Shown: positions 16,464-25,646 of the stretch, in pieces | Layout of the letters: every line of letters begins with the position of its first letter | How positions within the stretch are numbered: the stretch's first letter is position 1 | Source: Solirubrobacter ginsenosidimutans | GTDB lineage: Bacteria > Actinomycetota > Thermoleophilia > Solirubrobacterales > Solirubrobacteraceae | Length of the DNA: 64,000 bases | Direction of reading: 5' to 3' | NCBI RefSeq assembly: GCF_027587205.1 | Contig: NZ_JAPDOD010000004.1 | Coordinates: 124,001 to 188,000, forward strand | Position numbers and translations under genes: made by a program | Notes under the pieces: model-generated | What the model was told of the DNA's origin: nothing | The model's database searches: none | Seen by the model: only the letters and a program-made list of their open reading frames with translations

Positions 16464-17993
16464 GTGCCGGTCATGCCACCCAACATCCTGGTCATTTGGG
16501 GCGACGACATCGGCATCACGAACCTGAGCTGTTACAGCGATGGGCTGATGGGCTACCGGACGCCCAACATCGACCGCATCGCCAATGAGGGCATGCGCTT
16601 CACGGACTCCTACGGCGAGCAGAGCTGCACCGCCGGGCGGTCCTCGTTCATCACCGGTCAGAGCGTGTTCCGCACCGGGCTGAGCAAGGTCGGCATGCCG
16701 GGCGCGGACGTCGGTCTGCAGCCGGAGGACGTGACGATCGCGACGCTGCTGAAGGAGCGCGGGTACGCCACCGGGCAGTTCGGCAAGAACCACCTCGGCG
16801 ACCGCAACAAGTTCCTGCCGACGGTCCACGGCTTCGACGAGTTCTTCGGCAACCTCTACCACCTCAACGCCGAGGAAGAGCCCGAGCATCCCAACTGGCC
16901 GTCGCAGGAGGATTTCCCGCGCTTCAACGAGCGCTTCCGCCCGCGCGGCGTCGTCCACTCCTGGGCCACCGACACCGACGATCCGACCGAGGACGGCCGC
17001 TACGGCCCGATCGGGCGCCAGCGCATCGAGGATACGGGCCCGCTGACGGCCAAGCGGATGGAGACCATCGACGACGAGGTGCTCGAGCACGCGGTGGATT
17101 TCGTCGAGCGCCAGGCTGCCGCTGAAACGCCGTTCTTCGTCTGGTTCAACACCACCCACATGCACTTCCGGACGCACTGCAAACCCGAGAGCCTCGGGCA
17201 GGCGGGGCGCTGGCAGTCGCCCTACCACGACACGATGATCGACCACGACAAGGTCGTCGGCGCGATGCTCGACAAGCTCGACGAGCTCGGGCTGACCGAG
17301 GACACGATCGTCGTGTACTCGACCGACAACGGCCCGCACATGAACACGTGGCCCGACGGCGGCATGACCCCGTTCCGCAGCGAGAAGAACACCAACTGGG
17401 AAGGCGCCTTCCGGGTCCCCGAGATGATCCGCTGGCCCGGCAAGATCGCCGCCGGCGCGATCTCCAACGAGATCATCCAGCATCACGACTGGCTCCCGAC
17501 GTTCCTCGCCGCCGCCGGCGATGCCGAGATCGTGGAAAAGCTCAAGGCCGGCCACAACGGCTACAAGGTCCACATCGACGGCTACAACCTGCTGCCCTAT
17601 CTCACCGGCGAGGTCGACTCCTCGCCGCGCAAGGGCATGGTCTATTTCTCCGATGACGGCGACGTGCTCGCGCTGCGCTTCGACAACTGGAAAGTCGTCT
17701 TCATGGAGCAGCGCGTCCAGGGCACGATCCAGATCTGGGCCGAGCCGTTCGTCCCCTTGCGGGTGCCCAAGCTCTACAACCTGCGGATGGACCCGTTCGA
17801 GCGCGCCGACATCACCTCGAACACCTACTACGACTGGCTGCTCAACAGCGACTTCATCCTGCTCGCCGCCACCACGGTCGTCGCCGAGTTCCTGTCCACC
17901 TTCCAGGAGTTCCCGCCGCGCCAGAAGGCCGCCAGCTTCACGATCGACCAGGTCGTCGCCAAGCTCGAGTCGGTCATCACCTCAGGCCGATGA
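16464..17993 (+). CDS. Arylsulfatase (formylglycine-dependent, type I)
   Basis: The 509-residue sulfatase begins ILVIWGDDIG, where the two Asp bind Ca2+. The formylglycine site is C55-T-A-G-R59, a C-x-A-x-R variant of C-x-P-x-R, in the context SCTAGRSSFITG. KNHLGD, TTHMHFR and STDNGPHMNTW supply further active-site residues. No signal peptide is seen, so it is probably cytoplasmic. The GTG at 16464 and the ATG at 16473 are both possible starts; neither has a clear ribosome-binding site. The gene is followed with ATGA overlaps by a HAD hydrolase and the formylglycine-generating enzyme that would activate Cys55. Confidence 0.9.
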   Translation: MPVMPPNILVIWGDDIGITNLSCYSDGLMGYRTPNIDRIANEGMRFTDSYGEQSCTAGRSSFITGQSVFRTGLSKVGMPGADVGLQPEDVTIATLLKERGYATGQFGKNHLGDRNKFLPTVHGFDEFFGNLYHLNAEEEPEHPNWPSQEDFPRFNERFRPRGVVHSWATDTDDPTEDGRYGPIGRQRIEDTGPLTAKRMETIDDEVLEHAVDFVERQAAAETPFFVWFNTTHMHFRTHCKPESLGQAGRWQSPYHDTMIDHDKVVGAMLDKLDELGLTEDTIVVYSTDNGPHMNTWPDGGMTPFRSEKNTNWEGAFRVPEMIRWPGKIAAGAISNEIIQHHDWLPTFLAAAGDAEIVEKLKAGHNGYKVHIDGYNLLPYLTGEVDSSPRKGMVYFSDDGDVLALRFDNWKVVFMEQRVQGTIQIWAEPFVPLRVPKLYNLRMDPFERADITSNTYYDWLLNSDFILLAATTVVAEFLSTFQEFPPRQKAASFTIDQVVAKLESVITSGR

Positions 17994-18817
17994 CGCTCGA
18001 GTCCTGGAACGACGGGGAGGCCCGCTCGGCGATCATCGAGTTCGTCGAGCGCACGGTGCGCGACGTGCCCGAGAACGAACGTCTCGCGGTCTTCGACAAC
18101 GACGGCACCCTGTGGGTCGAGCGTCCCGCCTACGTACAGGAGCTGTTCCTCAAGGAGCGGCTCGCGAAGCGCCCGGAGCTGATGGAGCACGGGCTCGTCC
18201 AGGCCGTGCTCGCGCTCGATGCGGACCGCACGCCCGAGGAGTTCACCGGCGACGTCGAGACGTGGTTCGCCGGCGCCAAGCACCCGCGTTTCGACGTGCC
18301 ATTCGCGCAGCTGACCTACCAGCCGATGCTCGAGTTGCTCGAGTACGTGCGGGCCAACGGCTTCCACGTGTTCGTCGTCACCGGCGGCGGCGTGGAGTTC
18401 GTGCGCGCCGTCGGCGAGGCGCTCTACGGGGTCGCGCCCAACGACGTGATCGGCTCCGCGGTGCAGGTCAGCTTCGAGCGCCGCGACGGGCGCGCGGTGC
18501 TCGTCCGCCAGCCGGCGATCCTCGGTTCGCCCAACGAGGGCGCGCCCAAGGCGGTGAACATCCAGACCCACATCGGCCGCCGCCCGATCCTCGCCGTCGG
18601 CAACAGCGCCGGCGACCGTGAGATGCTCGAGTACGTGCACGCGGGTGATCGGCCGTCGCTGTGCGTGGTCATCGACCACGACGACGAGGAACGCGAGTAC
18701 GCCTACGACAGCGTGGCGGTCACGAACCCCGACGCCGAGCCGATCCTCACCACCGCGGAGCACTTCGGCTGGACGGTGGTCAGCATGCAGCGCGATTGGA
18801 GCCGCGTCTTCGCATGA
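17990..18817 (+). CDS. HAD-superfamily hydrolase
   Basis: The 275-residue haloacid-dehalogenase-type phosphatase carries motif I FDNDGTLW (nucleophile Asp36, acid/base Asp38), motif II VVTGGG and a late motif GNSAGDREML for the Mg2+ acidic residues. The layout resembles PSP-like HAD phosphatases. Its start overlaps the sulfatase stop and its stop overlaps the FGE start (both ATGA), so the three proteins are made together. A role in handling a phosphorylated product of the sulfatase pathway is possible but unproven. Confidence 0.88.
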   Translation: MTLESWNDGEARSAIIEFVERTVRDVPENERLAVFDNDGTLWVERPAYVQELFLKERLAKRPELMEHGLVQAVLALDADRTPEEFTGDVETWFAGAKHPRFDVPFAQLTYQPMLELLEYVRANGFHVFVVTGGGVEFVRAVGEALYGVAPNDVIGSAVQVSFERRDGRAVLVRQPAILGSPNEGAPKAVNIQTHIGRRPILAVGNSAGDREMLEYVHAGDRPSLCVVIDHDDEEREYAYDSVAVTNPDAEPILTTAEHFGWTVVSMQRDWSRVFA

Positions 18818-19677
18818 GCACGACCGCGATCGACGGCGCCGTCTGGATCCCCCCGGCGACGTTCCGGATGGGCTCGGACGCCCACCACGCCGAGGAGGCG
18901 CCGGCGCGCGAGGTCGCGGTCGAGGGGTTCTGGATCGATCCGTACGCGGTCACGAACGGCGCCTTCGCGGCGTTCGTGGACGCCACGCGCTACGTCACCG
19001 TCGCCGAGCGCCCGCTCGACCCGGCCGCATTCCCCGGCGCCCCGCCCGAGAACCTCAAAGCCGGGTCGATGGTCTTCCGCCGCAGCCGCGGACCCGTTGA
19101 CCTGAAGCGGATGGATCAGTGGTGGGCGTGGACGCCGGGAGCGAGCTGGCGGCATCCGGACGGGCCCGGCTCGACGCTCGCGGGGCGCGAGCAGCACCCG
19201 GTCGTCCACGTCGCGTACGCGGACGCGCGCGCCTACGCCGAGTGGGCGGAGAAGGCACTCCCGACCGAGGCGGAATGGGAGCTCGCCGCGCGCGGCGGGC
19301 TCGACGGCGCGGCCTACACGTGGGGTGACGAGCCGGAGGCGGCCGGCGAGCGGCGCGCCAACTACTGGCACGGTGACTTCCCGTGGCGAGCGGAGCCGGG
19401 CTACGGGACGACGGCGCCGGTCGGCTCCTTCGCGCCCAACGGCTTCGGGCTCTATGACATGGCGGGCAACGTCTGGGAGTGGACGCGGACCTGGTTCGAG
19501 CCGCGGTTCGACCCGAACCAGCCCACCGTGCGGATCCCGCGCCGGGTCGTCAAGGGCGGTTCCTTCCTGTGCGCCGACTGCTACTGCGCCCGCTACCGCC
19601 CCGCCGCGCGGCGCCCGCAGATGATCGACACGGGGATGAGCCACATCGGGTTCCGATGCGTCCGACGGTCGCCCTAG
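18814..19677 (+). CDS. Formylglycine-generating enzyme (sulfatase-modifying factor)
   Basis: The 287-residue FGE-sulfatase domain protein begins WIPPATFRMGSDAHHAEEAP and continues with HPVVHVAYADARAYAEWA, LPTEAEWELAARGG and GNVWEWTRTWF. The C-terminal GGSFLCADCYCARYRPAAR aligns with the active-site segment of SUMF1. The two copper-binding cysteines are expected at Cys253 and Cys258 (five residues apart, as in SUMF1 Cys336/Cys341). An extra Cys256 lies between them. The enzyme oxidises the sulfatase cysteine to formylglycine. It is translationally coupled to the HAD gene and two genes after its likely client sulfatase. Confidence 0.92.
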   Translation: MSTTAIDGAVWIPPATFRMGSDAHHAEEAPAREVAVEGFWIDPYAVTNGAFAAFVDATRYVTVAERPLDPAAFPGAPPENLKAGSMVFRRSRGPVDLKRMDQWWAWTPGASWRHPDGPGSTLAGREQHPVVHVAYADARAYAEWAEKALPTEAEWELAARGGLDGAAYTWGDEPEAAGERRANYWHGDFPWRAEPGYGTTAPVGSFAPNGFGLYDMAGNVWEWTRTWFEPRFDPNQPTVRIPRRVVKGGSFLCADCYCARYRPAARRPQMIDTGMSHIGFRCVRRSP

Positions 19678-19792
19678 CCGGCGTCGGGTCGCACACCTGG
19701 TGGCTCGTGTTCGCTGCTCGCCCGCCGCCGCTGGGTCACCCACTCCGGATGACGCGCCCCCACCCCCCGGCGCACCAAGCTCCAGCCCCATC

Positions 19793-20914
19793 ATGGCGAC
19801 CTTGCCCCCGATGACGGAGGACCCGCCCGGCGAGGATCCGCGCCGGGCCGAGGCCCAGCGCGTCGAGATCGTCTTCACCGCGCGCACGCTGCTCACGCTG
19901 CTGGGCGTCGCCGCGCTGGTGGCGCTCGGACTGCTCTCGCTCGGCACCGTGATCTCGATCGTGCTCGCGGCGGTGCTGGCGTTCGGCCTGGATCCGATCG
20001 TCGTGGGCCTGGTCGCCCGCGGTTGGAAACGCGGGGTGGCGTCCCTGTCGGTCTTCTTCGGGCTCTTCGCCGCGGTCTTCGCGCTCGTGCTGGTGACGGC
20101 CGGACCCGTGTGGCGGGAGATCGTGGAGTTCATCCAAGCGGTTCCCGGCTACTGGGAGGAGATCAGCAGCAAGCCGGGCTTCCAGGACATCCTCTCCACC
20201 GCGAACGCCGACAACCACATCGCCGACCTGCTCAAGCAGCTGGCCGAGGGCCTTCCGGACGCGGCCAGCGCGCTGCTCGGGATCGCCGGCGGCGTCTTCG
20301 GCTCGGTGCTGTCGCTCGTGACGCTCACGTTCCTCGCGCTCTTCCTGCTGATGGAACGACCGACGATCACCGACTGGCTGTTCGGGTTCACCCGGCCGGA
20401 GACCGACGGGCGCTGGCGGCCGGTGCTCGAGGACTCGATCAGCGCGATCTCCTCCTCACTGATCGGCAACCTCGCGATCTCGCTCGTGGCCGCGACGGTC
20501 GCCGGCGTGTCGGCCTGGCTGCTGGGGTTGCCGTTCCCGCTGGTGCTGGCGGTGATCACCGGCCTGCTGGACCTGATCCCGCAGATCGGCGCGACGGTCG
20601 CCGCGGTGATCCTCGTCGCCGTCGCGCTGACCGTCGGCACGACCGAGGCGATCATCATGCTGATCGTCCAGCTCGTCTATCAGCAGCTCGAAAACTACGT
20701 CGTCTACCCGATCGTCTATCGCAAGGCGGTCTCGCTCTCGGGGTTCACGACGATCGCCGCGGTGCTGATGTTCGGATCGCTGCTCGGCGTCGTCGGCGCG
20801 ATCCTGGCCGTGCCGTTCGCCGCCGTGGTCAAGATCGTGCTGCGCGAGGCCACGCGGCCGCGGACGGAGCAGATGGCCGCGCTGCGCGGCGGGTCAGCCG
20901 ACGGGGTGGACTGA
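19793..20914 (+). CDS. AI-2E (PerM/TqsA) family membrane transporter
   Basis: The 373-residue membrane protein has the AI-2E family topology: two N-terminal helices, a loop with an amphipathic segment (EIVEFIQAVPGYWEEI), then several C-terminal helices. The family signatures GLLDLIPQIGATVAA and QQLENYVVYPIVYRKAV are present. Members export autoinducer-2 or act as Na+/H+ antiporters, so the role here is undefined. Starts at 19793 or 19811 are both possible; no clear ribosome-binding site. Its 3' end overlaps the convergent LuxR gene by 21 bp. Confidence 0.87.
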   Translation: MATLPPMTEDPPGEDPRRAEAQRVEIVFTARTLLTLLGVAALVALGLLSLGTVISIVLAAVLAFGLDPIVVGLVARGWKRGVASLSVFFGLFAAVFALVLVTAGPVWREIVEFIQAVPGYWEEISSKPGFQDILSTANADNHIADLLKQLAEGLPDAASALLGIAGGVFGSVLSLVTLTFLALFLLMERPTITDWLFGFTRPETDGRWRPVLEDSISAISSSLIGNLAISLVAATVAGVSAWLLGLPFPLVLAVITGLLDLIPQIGATVAAVILVAVALTVGTTEAIIMLIVQLVYQQLENYVVYPIVYRKAVSLSGFTTIAAVLMFGSLLGVVGAILAVPFAAVVKIVLREATRPRTEQMAALRGGSADGVD

Positions 20915-23032
20915 GCCTGAGCGGCCGATCGAGCGCGGCAGGAGACCCTGGGCGCGCGCGTTGTCGACCGCGTCGCGGCGATCCGCCGCGTCGAGCTTGC
21001 GGTAGAGGCTGCGCAGGTGCGTCTTGACCGTGTTGCGCGAGATCGAGAGCTCGGAGGCGATCTCCTGGGCCGACAGCGGGCTCGGGAGGAGCCGCAGGAC
21101 CGCCTGTTCGCGCTCGGTCAGCGGCTCGCATCGCTTCGGGGCCTGAGCGGCGTCGCTCAGCGTGAGCAGCTCGGCGGCGAGCGCCGCGTGGGACGTGCCA
21201 TGCCGGACCTGCCGCTGCAGGAGGTCGGCGCCGCGTTCGCCGAGGGTCTTGAACACGGAACGGTGTCCCGTCGCTTCCGCCTGTGCGAGCGCGGCCCCGA
21301 TCGCGGCGTCGGCGACCCGCGGATCGTCGTCGGAGAGCGCGTCGATCAGCAGCGCCTCGATCGCGGCGAACCCGGGCGCGGCGCGGGACGGGTCCTCCAG
21401 CAGCTCGATCAGGCCGGCGTCGAGCGCTGCCGTACGCGCCGCCGCCAGCAACGCCGCCGCCTCCGCCGGGTGCCCCGCGAACAGCGCACACGTGCCCGCC
21501 GCGGCGTCGAGCGCCGCGACCGAGCGACCGCAGGCGAGCCGCCGTGCCTCGGTGAGCAGCGGGCCCGCCGCGACCGGGCCCGAGCGCAGCGCCGCGTGCA
21601 GCGCGAGGTGGGCGGCGGCCTCGGCCGCGGCCCAGTGCACGTCGCCGGCCACCGCCAGCGCGAGCGCCTCGGCGAGCTCCTGCTCCGCGCGCTCGTCCGC
21701 TCCCGCCCAGAACGCGGTGATCGCCACGTCGAGCCGCACGACGGACTCCAGGGCAGGGGCCACCTCCGTCACCGCGGTCTCCGCCGCCGCGAGGTCGCCG
21801 GCCACGCGCGCCCGGCGCAGCCGGACGAGCGGCTCCAGCGCAGCCGGGCCCGCCGCCGCATCCAGGAACGGTTGTAGGCGCAGCGCGTCGGCGGAGAGCT
21901 CCACCCAGTGCGCGAGCATGAGGGCCCCGACGATCTCGGGCTCGTCGGCGGCGACCGCGTGGTCGAGCGCGTTCCACGGCTCGCCCGCGCCCGCGAACCA
22001 CAACGCGGCGCGGCGATGCAGCGCGGGAAGCTCGCCCGCGAGCTCACGCCTCGCCATCGCATTGAGCAGCTCGGCGAACAGGCGATGCAGCCGGAACCAC
22101 CGTCCCTGCGCATCCAGCGGGACGACGAAGCCGTTGGTCCGCGCCAGCTCTTCGAGGATCGTCTCCGAATTCGGGTCGCCGGAGATCGCGTGGGTGAGCT
22201 CGGCGCACATCCGCCCGGCCACGATCGAGGTACGCAGCAGGAAGGCGCGGCGCCGCGGCGTCTCGGTCTTCAAGGCCTCCGCGACGAGGTAGTCGGCGAC
22301 GGCACGGTCGTCACCGGCGAACTCGGTCACGAACCGCGCCGGGTCGTCGCGGCGCTGCAGGGTGAGCGCCGCGAGCCGCAGCCCGGCGGCCCAGCCCTCG
22401 GTGCGACGGTGCAGCGCGACGACCTGCTCGGGATCGAGCGTCACCCCGTGCGCGGCGAAGAGCTCGACCGCCTCGTCCTCGGTGAACGCCAGCAGGTCGG
22501 AGCGGATCTCGGTGAGCGAGCCGTGGACGCGCAGCAGATGCAGCGGCAGCACCGGGTCGGACCGGCTCGAGAAGAGCAGCCGGACGGTCGGCGGAGCGTG
22601 CAGCACGAGGAAGCTCAGCCAGGCGAGCGAGGCACGCGAACGCAGCGCGTGCACGTCGTCCAGGAGCAGGACGGCTTGCTCGGGCAGGGTCGCGAGCGCG
22701 TTGACCAGCGCGACGCCGAACGCGGGCCCCGGCGCGTAGGTCAGCTCGGCGGTCGGCGTTCCCGGCTCGGGCGCCAGCGCGCGCTGCAGCGCCTCCCACA
22801 GCCGGGCGGGTTCGTTGTGCTCGCGCTCGACCGAGACCCACGCGACGCGCGTTCCGCCGACCGCGGAGGACACGAGAACGGTCTTGCCACTCCCCGCCGG
22901 CCCGCAGACCAGAGTGACCGGGCCTTGTAGGCCGCGCATGACCGCTTCGGTCAGCCGAGGCCTCGCGATCGTCGCCGGCGGCAGCGGCGGAACGGCAAGC
23001 TGGGCGAGTACCAGCGGTGGGGAAATCCCCAT
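20894..23032 (-). CDS. MalT-like LuxR-family ATP-dependent transcriptional regulator
   Basis: The ~712-residue STAND-type regulator has a P-loop GPAGSGKTVLV near residue 43 and a Walker B VLLLDDVH. An AAA/winged region (LHRRTEGWAAGLRLAAL, FRLHRLFAELL) follows, then a long helical repeat sensor of about 300 residues. The C-terminal LuxR helix-turn-helix reads LTEREQAVLRLLPSPLS...ISRNTVKTHLRSLYRKL. Such proteins bind an inducer, oligomerise with ATP and activate transcription. The conserved sequence begins at the ATG at 23032; an in-frame GTG at 23080 would add 16 residues. The response-regulator gene lies just upstream on the same strand. Confidence 0.88.
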   Translation of the reverse strand: MGISPPLVLAQLAVPPLPPATIARPRLTEAVMRGLQGPVTLVCGPAGSGKTVLVSSAVGGTRVAWVSVEREHNEPARLWEALQRALAPEPGTPTAELTYAPGPAFGVALVNALATLPEQAVLLLDDVHALRSRASLAWLSFLVLHAPPTVRLLFSSRSDPVLPLHLLRVHGSLTEIRSDLLAFTEDEAVELFAAHGVTLDPEQVVALHRRTEGWAAGLRLAALTLQRRDDPARFVTEFAGDDRAVADYLVAEALKTETPRRRAFLLRTSIVAGRMCAELTHAISGDPNSETILEELARTNGFVVPLDAQGRWFRLHRLFAELLNAMARRELAGELPALHRRAALWFAGAGEPWNALDHAVAADEPEIVGALMLAHWVELSADALRLQPFLDAAAGPAALEPLVRLRRARVAGDLAAAETAVTEVAPALESVVRLDVAITAFWAGADERAEQELAEALALAVAGDVHWAAAEAAAHLALHAALRSGPVAAGPLLTEARRLACGRSVAALDAAAGTCALFAGHPAEAAALLAAARTAALDAGLIELLEDPSRAAPGFAAIEALLIDALSDDDPRVADAAIGAALAQAEATGHRSVFKTLGERGADLLQRQVRHGTSHAALAAELLTLSDAAQAPKRCEPLTEREQAVLRLLPSPLSAQEIASELSISRNTVKTHLRSLYRKLDAADRRDAVDNARAQGLLPRSIGRSGSVHPVG

Positions 23033-23109
23033 GGGTGCGAGGCTGACGACGCAGTGACCGGCGCGCAACGGTGTTGGCACGTGTCACTGGTGGTGCAAGC
23101 ACCACTTGC

Positions 23110-23766
23110 TCAGCCGGAGAGGTGCAACAGCACCGCCTTGACCCTCCGGCTGACCAGATGCTCGTCGCGTAGCCCCAGCTTGCGGAAGATCGCGTTGACG
23201 TGCTTCTCGACGGCCCGCTGCGTCACCACGAGCCGCTCCGCGATCGCGGCGTTCGACATTCCCTCGGCCATCAGCGCGAGGACCTCGCGCTCGCGCCCGC
23301 TCAGCTCGCCGAGCGGCGAGTGGTTGCTGCGGGCGGCGGCGCCGATCAGGCTCCCGACCATCCCCGGGTCCATCAGCGTCCCGCCGGCGACCACGGCCTC
23401 GATCGCGGCCGGCAGCCCGCCCGCGTCGGCGACGCGGTCCTTGAGCAGGTAGCCGCGACGCTGCGCGCCGTCTTCGAGGAGCTCGAGCGCGATGCGCGGC
23501 TCGGCGAACTGGCTGAGGAGGATCACGGCGATCTCCGGGTGCGCCTCGCGCAGCTCGCGCGCCACGGCGAGCCCCTCGCCGTCCCCGGAGGGCGGCATCC
23601 GCAGGTCCGTGACGACGGCGTCCGGCGGCTCGCGCGCGATCACCTCGCGCAACTCGTCGCCGTCGGCGCAGACCGCGGCGAGCGTGAGGTGCTCGCTGCG
23701 CCCGATGATCTGCTGGAGCGCCTCGCGCACCAGATAGGAGTCGTCGGCGATCGCGACGGTGATCAT
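23110..23766 (-). CDS. NarL/FixJ-family response regulator
   Basis: The 218-residue two-domain protein has a receiver domain with acidic pocket ADDS (residues 7-10), phosphorylation site Asp54 in VVTDLRMPP, and lysine in YLLKDRV. The C-terminal LuxR-type helix-turn-helix reads LSGREREVLALMAEG...QRAVEKHVNAIFRKLGL. It would bind DNA when phosphorylated by a partner kinase. Its start overlaps (ATGA) the stop of a decayed kinase fragment, so the natural partner appears lost and it may be orphan or cross-regulated. Confidence 0.92.
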   Translation of the reverse strand: MITVAIADDSYLVREALQQIIGRSEHLTLAAVCADGDELREVIAREPPDAVVTDLRMPPSGDGEGLAVARELREAHPEIAVILLSQFAEPRIALELLEDGAQRRGYLLKDRVADAGGLPAAIEAVVAGGTLMDPGMVGSLIGAAARSNHSPLGELSGREREVLALMAEGMSNAAIAERLVVTQRAVEKHVNAIFRKLGLRDEHLVSRRVKAVLLHLSG

Positions 23767-24032
23767 GTCGTGGCGAGCGCTCCTGTAGCGGGGACGAAGC
23801 CGGTCACGCCGGCCTCGGGGTCGAAGCCGTGGCCGTCGTCGACGACGTCGAAGCGCAGCCCCGCCTCATCGCCCGCCGGCCGCACCGTCGCGGCGGTGCT
23901 TTCGACGCTGTCGGAGAAACGGACCGGAACATGCTTGTCGATCTTGACGGGAATCGCGCTGACCCGCGCGAGCGCCTCGAGCGCCAGCGAGCTGACCGGG
24001 GGCAAATGCGCGAGGGGCCGACCGCTCACCAC
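23763..24032 (-). pseudogene. Decayed sensor histidine kinase (C-terminal fragment)
   Basis: The 89-residue frame resembles the end of a NarX/DesK-type kinase. The DHp-proximal part (LALEALARVSAIPVKID...) corresponds to the segment before the ATPase domain. It then jumps to the G1 box VVDDGHGFDP and ends GFVPATGALATT. The N box (E-x-L-x-N-x3-K-H) that should lie between is missing, as are the sensor and the phosphorylated His. The retained ATGA coupling to the response regulator supports a kinase gene reduced by deletions. An unusual small regulatory protein is possible but less likely. Confidence 0.7.
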
Positions 24033-24161
24033 GCAAGGATTCTCCCGTACCGGAGCCTGCCGTGCAATCGCCCCTCGGTCCTATCCGGACCCCGCGTCGC
24101 ACCAGGCTGACGGCGCCTCATCCCCCGCGGACGAGGCGTCTTCGCCCGGCCGGCGGTGAGC

Positions 24162-25646
24162 ATGCGCGGCATGGATGCCACCCTCGCAGGCCGGCTCGCC
24201 GAGTACCGCGTCATGCGGCGCGACCTCGAAGCGAGCGTGCTCCCGCTGGCGACGTCCGTCGACGGGCTCCGCTTCGGCTTCCAGGCGCCGTTGGAACCGC
24301 TCGCCCTACGGGTCGGCGGCTACGTCGTCCTCGAGTCGACCGGCGCGCCCCGGCTCGGGCAGGTGCTCTCGCTCGCGGTCGAGCATGCCGACGCCGGCGA
24401 GGTCGGCTTGCATGGCGCTTCGACGCACATGCTGATTCGCCTCGCCCGGGGCGAGGGCGTCGTGCTCGACGGGCCGCTGGAGCCGTTCCACGACGCGATC
24501 GTGCGCCCCGCCGCCCCCGAGGAGGTGCGCACGTGGCTGCACGCCACCGCGCCGCGCCGCGCGGTGCTCCCGGCGGGCCAATTGACCCGCGCGGACGGGT
24601 TGGTGCACGCGCTCGACGCGGGCGGCTTCGACCGCCACACGTTCCTGTGCGGCCAGTCGGGCTCGGGCAAGACCTACGCGCTCGGCGTGCTGCTCGAGCG
24701 ACTGCTGCTGGCGACCAGCCTGCGGATCGTGGTGCTCGACCCCAACTCGGACTACGTGCGCTTGACCGAGGTGCGCGACGACGTCGCGCCCGAGCTCGCC
24801 GCCCGCTACCGCGAGGCGGCGGCGGGCGTGGTCGTGCATCGCGCCGCGGCGTCGGGCACCGGGCGGCTGCGCTTCCGGCTGGGCGAGCTGGACGAGCAGG
24901 CGCAGGCCGCCGCGCTGCGGCTGGACCCGATCCGCGATCGCGACGAGTACGCCGAGCTGACGGCGCTGCTCGCGGACCTGCGGCCCGAGACGCTGGCGGC
25001 GCTGCACACCGCGGACCGGCCCGCCGCCGCCGCACTCGCGCGGCGCGCGAGCAACCTCGGCGTCGACGCATGGAGCGTCTGGGCGCGCACGGACCCGGGC
25101 TCGACGCTCGACGCGCTCGAGGACCCCGCCGTGCGCTGCCTGGTCGTCGACCTCGGCTCGCTCGCCACCCGCGAAGAGCAGGCGCTCACCGCCGGCGCGG
25201 TGCTCGAACGGCTGTGGCGGCTGCGCGCGCGCCGCGAGCCGACCCTGATCGTCATCGACGAGGCGCACAACGTCTGTCCCGCCGTACCCGCCGACCCGCT
25301 CACCGCGCTCGCCACCGAGCACGCGATCCGGATCGCCGCCGAAGGGCGCAAGTTCGGCCTGTACCTGCTGACCGCCACGCAGCGCCCGCAGAAGGTGCAC
25401 CCCAACGTGGTCTCGCAGTGCGACAACCTCGTGCTGATGCGGATGAACTCCTCCGCCGACCTCGCCTACGCGCGTGACGTCTTCTCGTTCATCCCGGCCG
25501 GCCTGCTGGACCTCGCGGCGGGGTTCACGCTCGGGCAGGCGCTGGTCGGCGGCAAGCTGTCGTCGCACCCCGCGCTGGTCAAGATGGGGCCGAGGATCGC
25601 GCAGGAGGGCGGCGCGGACGTCCCCTCCACCTGGGCGGGAACCTAG
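24162..25646 (+). CDS. HerA-like/DUF87 ATPase
   Basis: The ~494-residue P-loop ATPase has a short N-terminal beta-barrel-like region (about 30-110), typical of HerA-type HAS-barrels. Walker A is GQSGSGKT, Walker B is TLIVIDEAHN, and a sensor segment LYLLTATQRPQKVHPNV is followed by LVLMRMNS. These match archaeal/bacterial HerA-FtsK hexameric ATPases that translocate DNA or act with nucleases such as NurA. No nuclease or defence partner gene is next to it here, so its task is unclear. The ATG at 24162 is chosen; a GTG at 24156 is also in frame. It overlaps the convergent HD-GYP gene by 4 bp. Confidence 0.82.
   Translation: MRGMDATLAGRLAEYRVMRRDLEASVLPLATSVDGLRFGFQAPLEPLALRVGGYVVLESTGAPRLGQVLSLAVEHADAGEVGLHGASTHMLIRLARGEGVVLDGPLEPFHDAIVRPAAPEEVRTWLHATAPRRAVLPAGQLTRADGLVHALDAGGFDRHTFLCGQSGSGKTYALGVLLERLLLATSLRIVVLDPNSDYVRLTEVRDDVAPELAARYREAAAGVVVHRAAASGTGRLRFRLGELDEQAQAAALRLDPIRDRDEYAELTALLADLRPETLAALHTADRPAAAALARRASNLGVDAWSVWARTDPGSTLDALEDPAVRCLVVDLGSLATREEQALTAGAVLERLWRLRARREPTLIVIDEAHNVCPAVPADPLTALATEHAIRIAAEGRKFGLYLLTATQRPQKVHPNVVSQCDNLVLMRMNSSADLAYARDVFSFIPAGLLDLAAGFTLGQALVGGKLSSHPALVKMGPRIAQEGGADVPSTWAGT

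Noticed and set aside
24162..25646. HerA-type defence system
   Set aside because: No nuclease, SIR2, DUF4297 or NurA partner lies next to the ATPase. A defence role is not supported.
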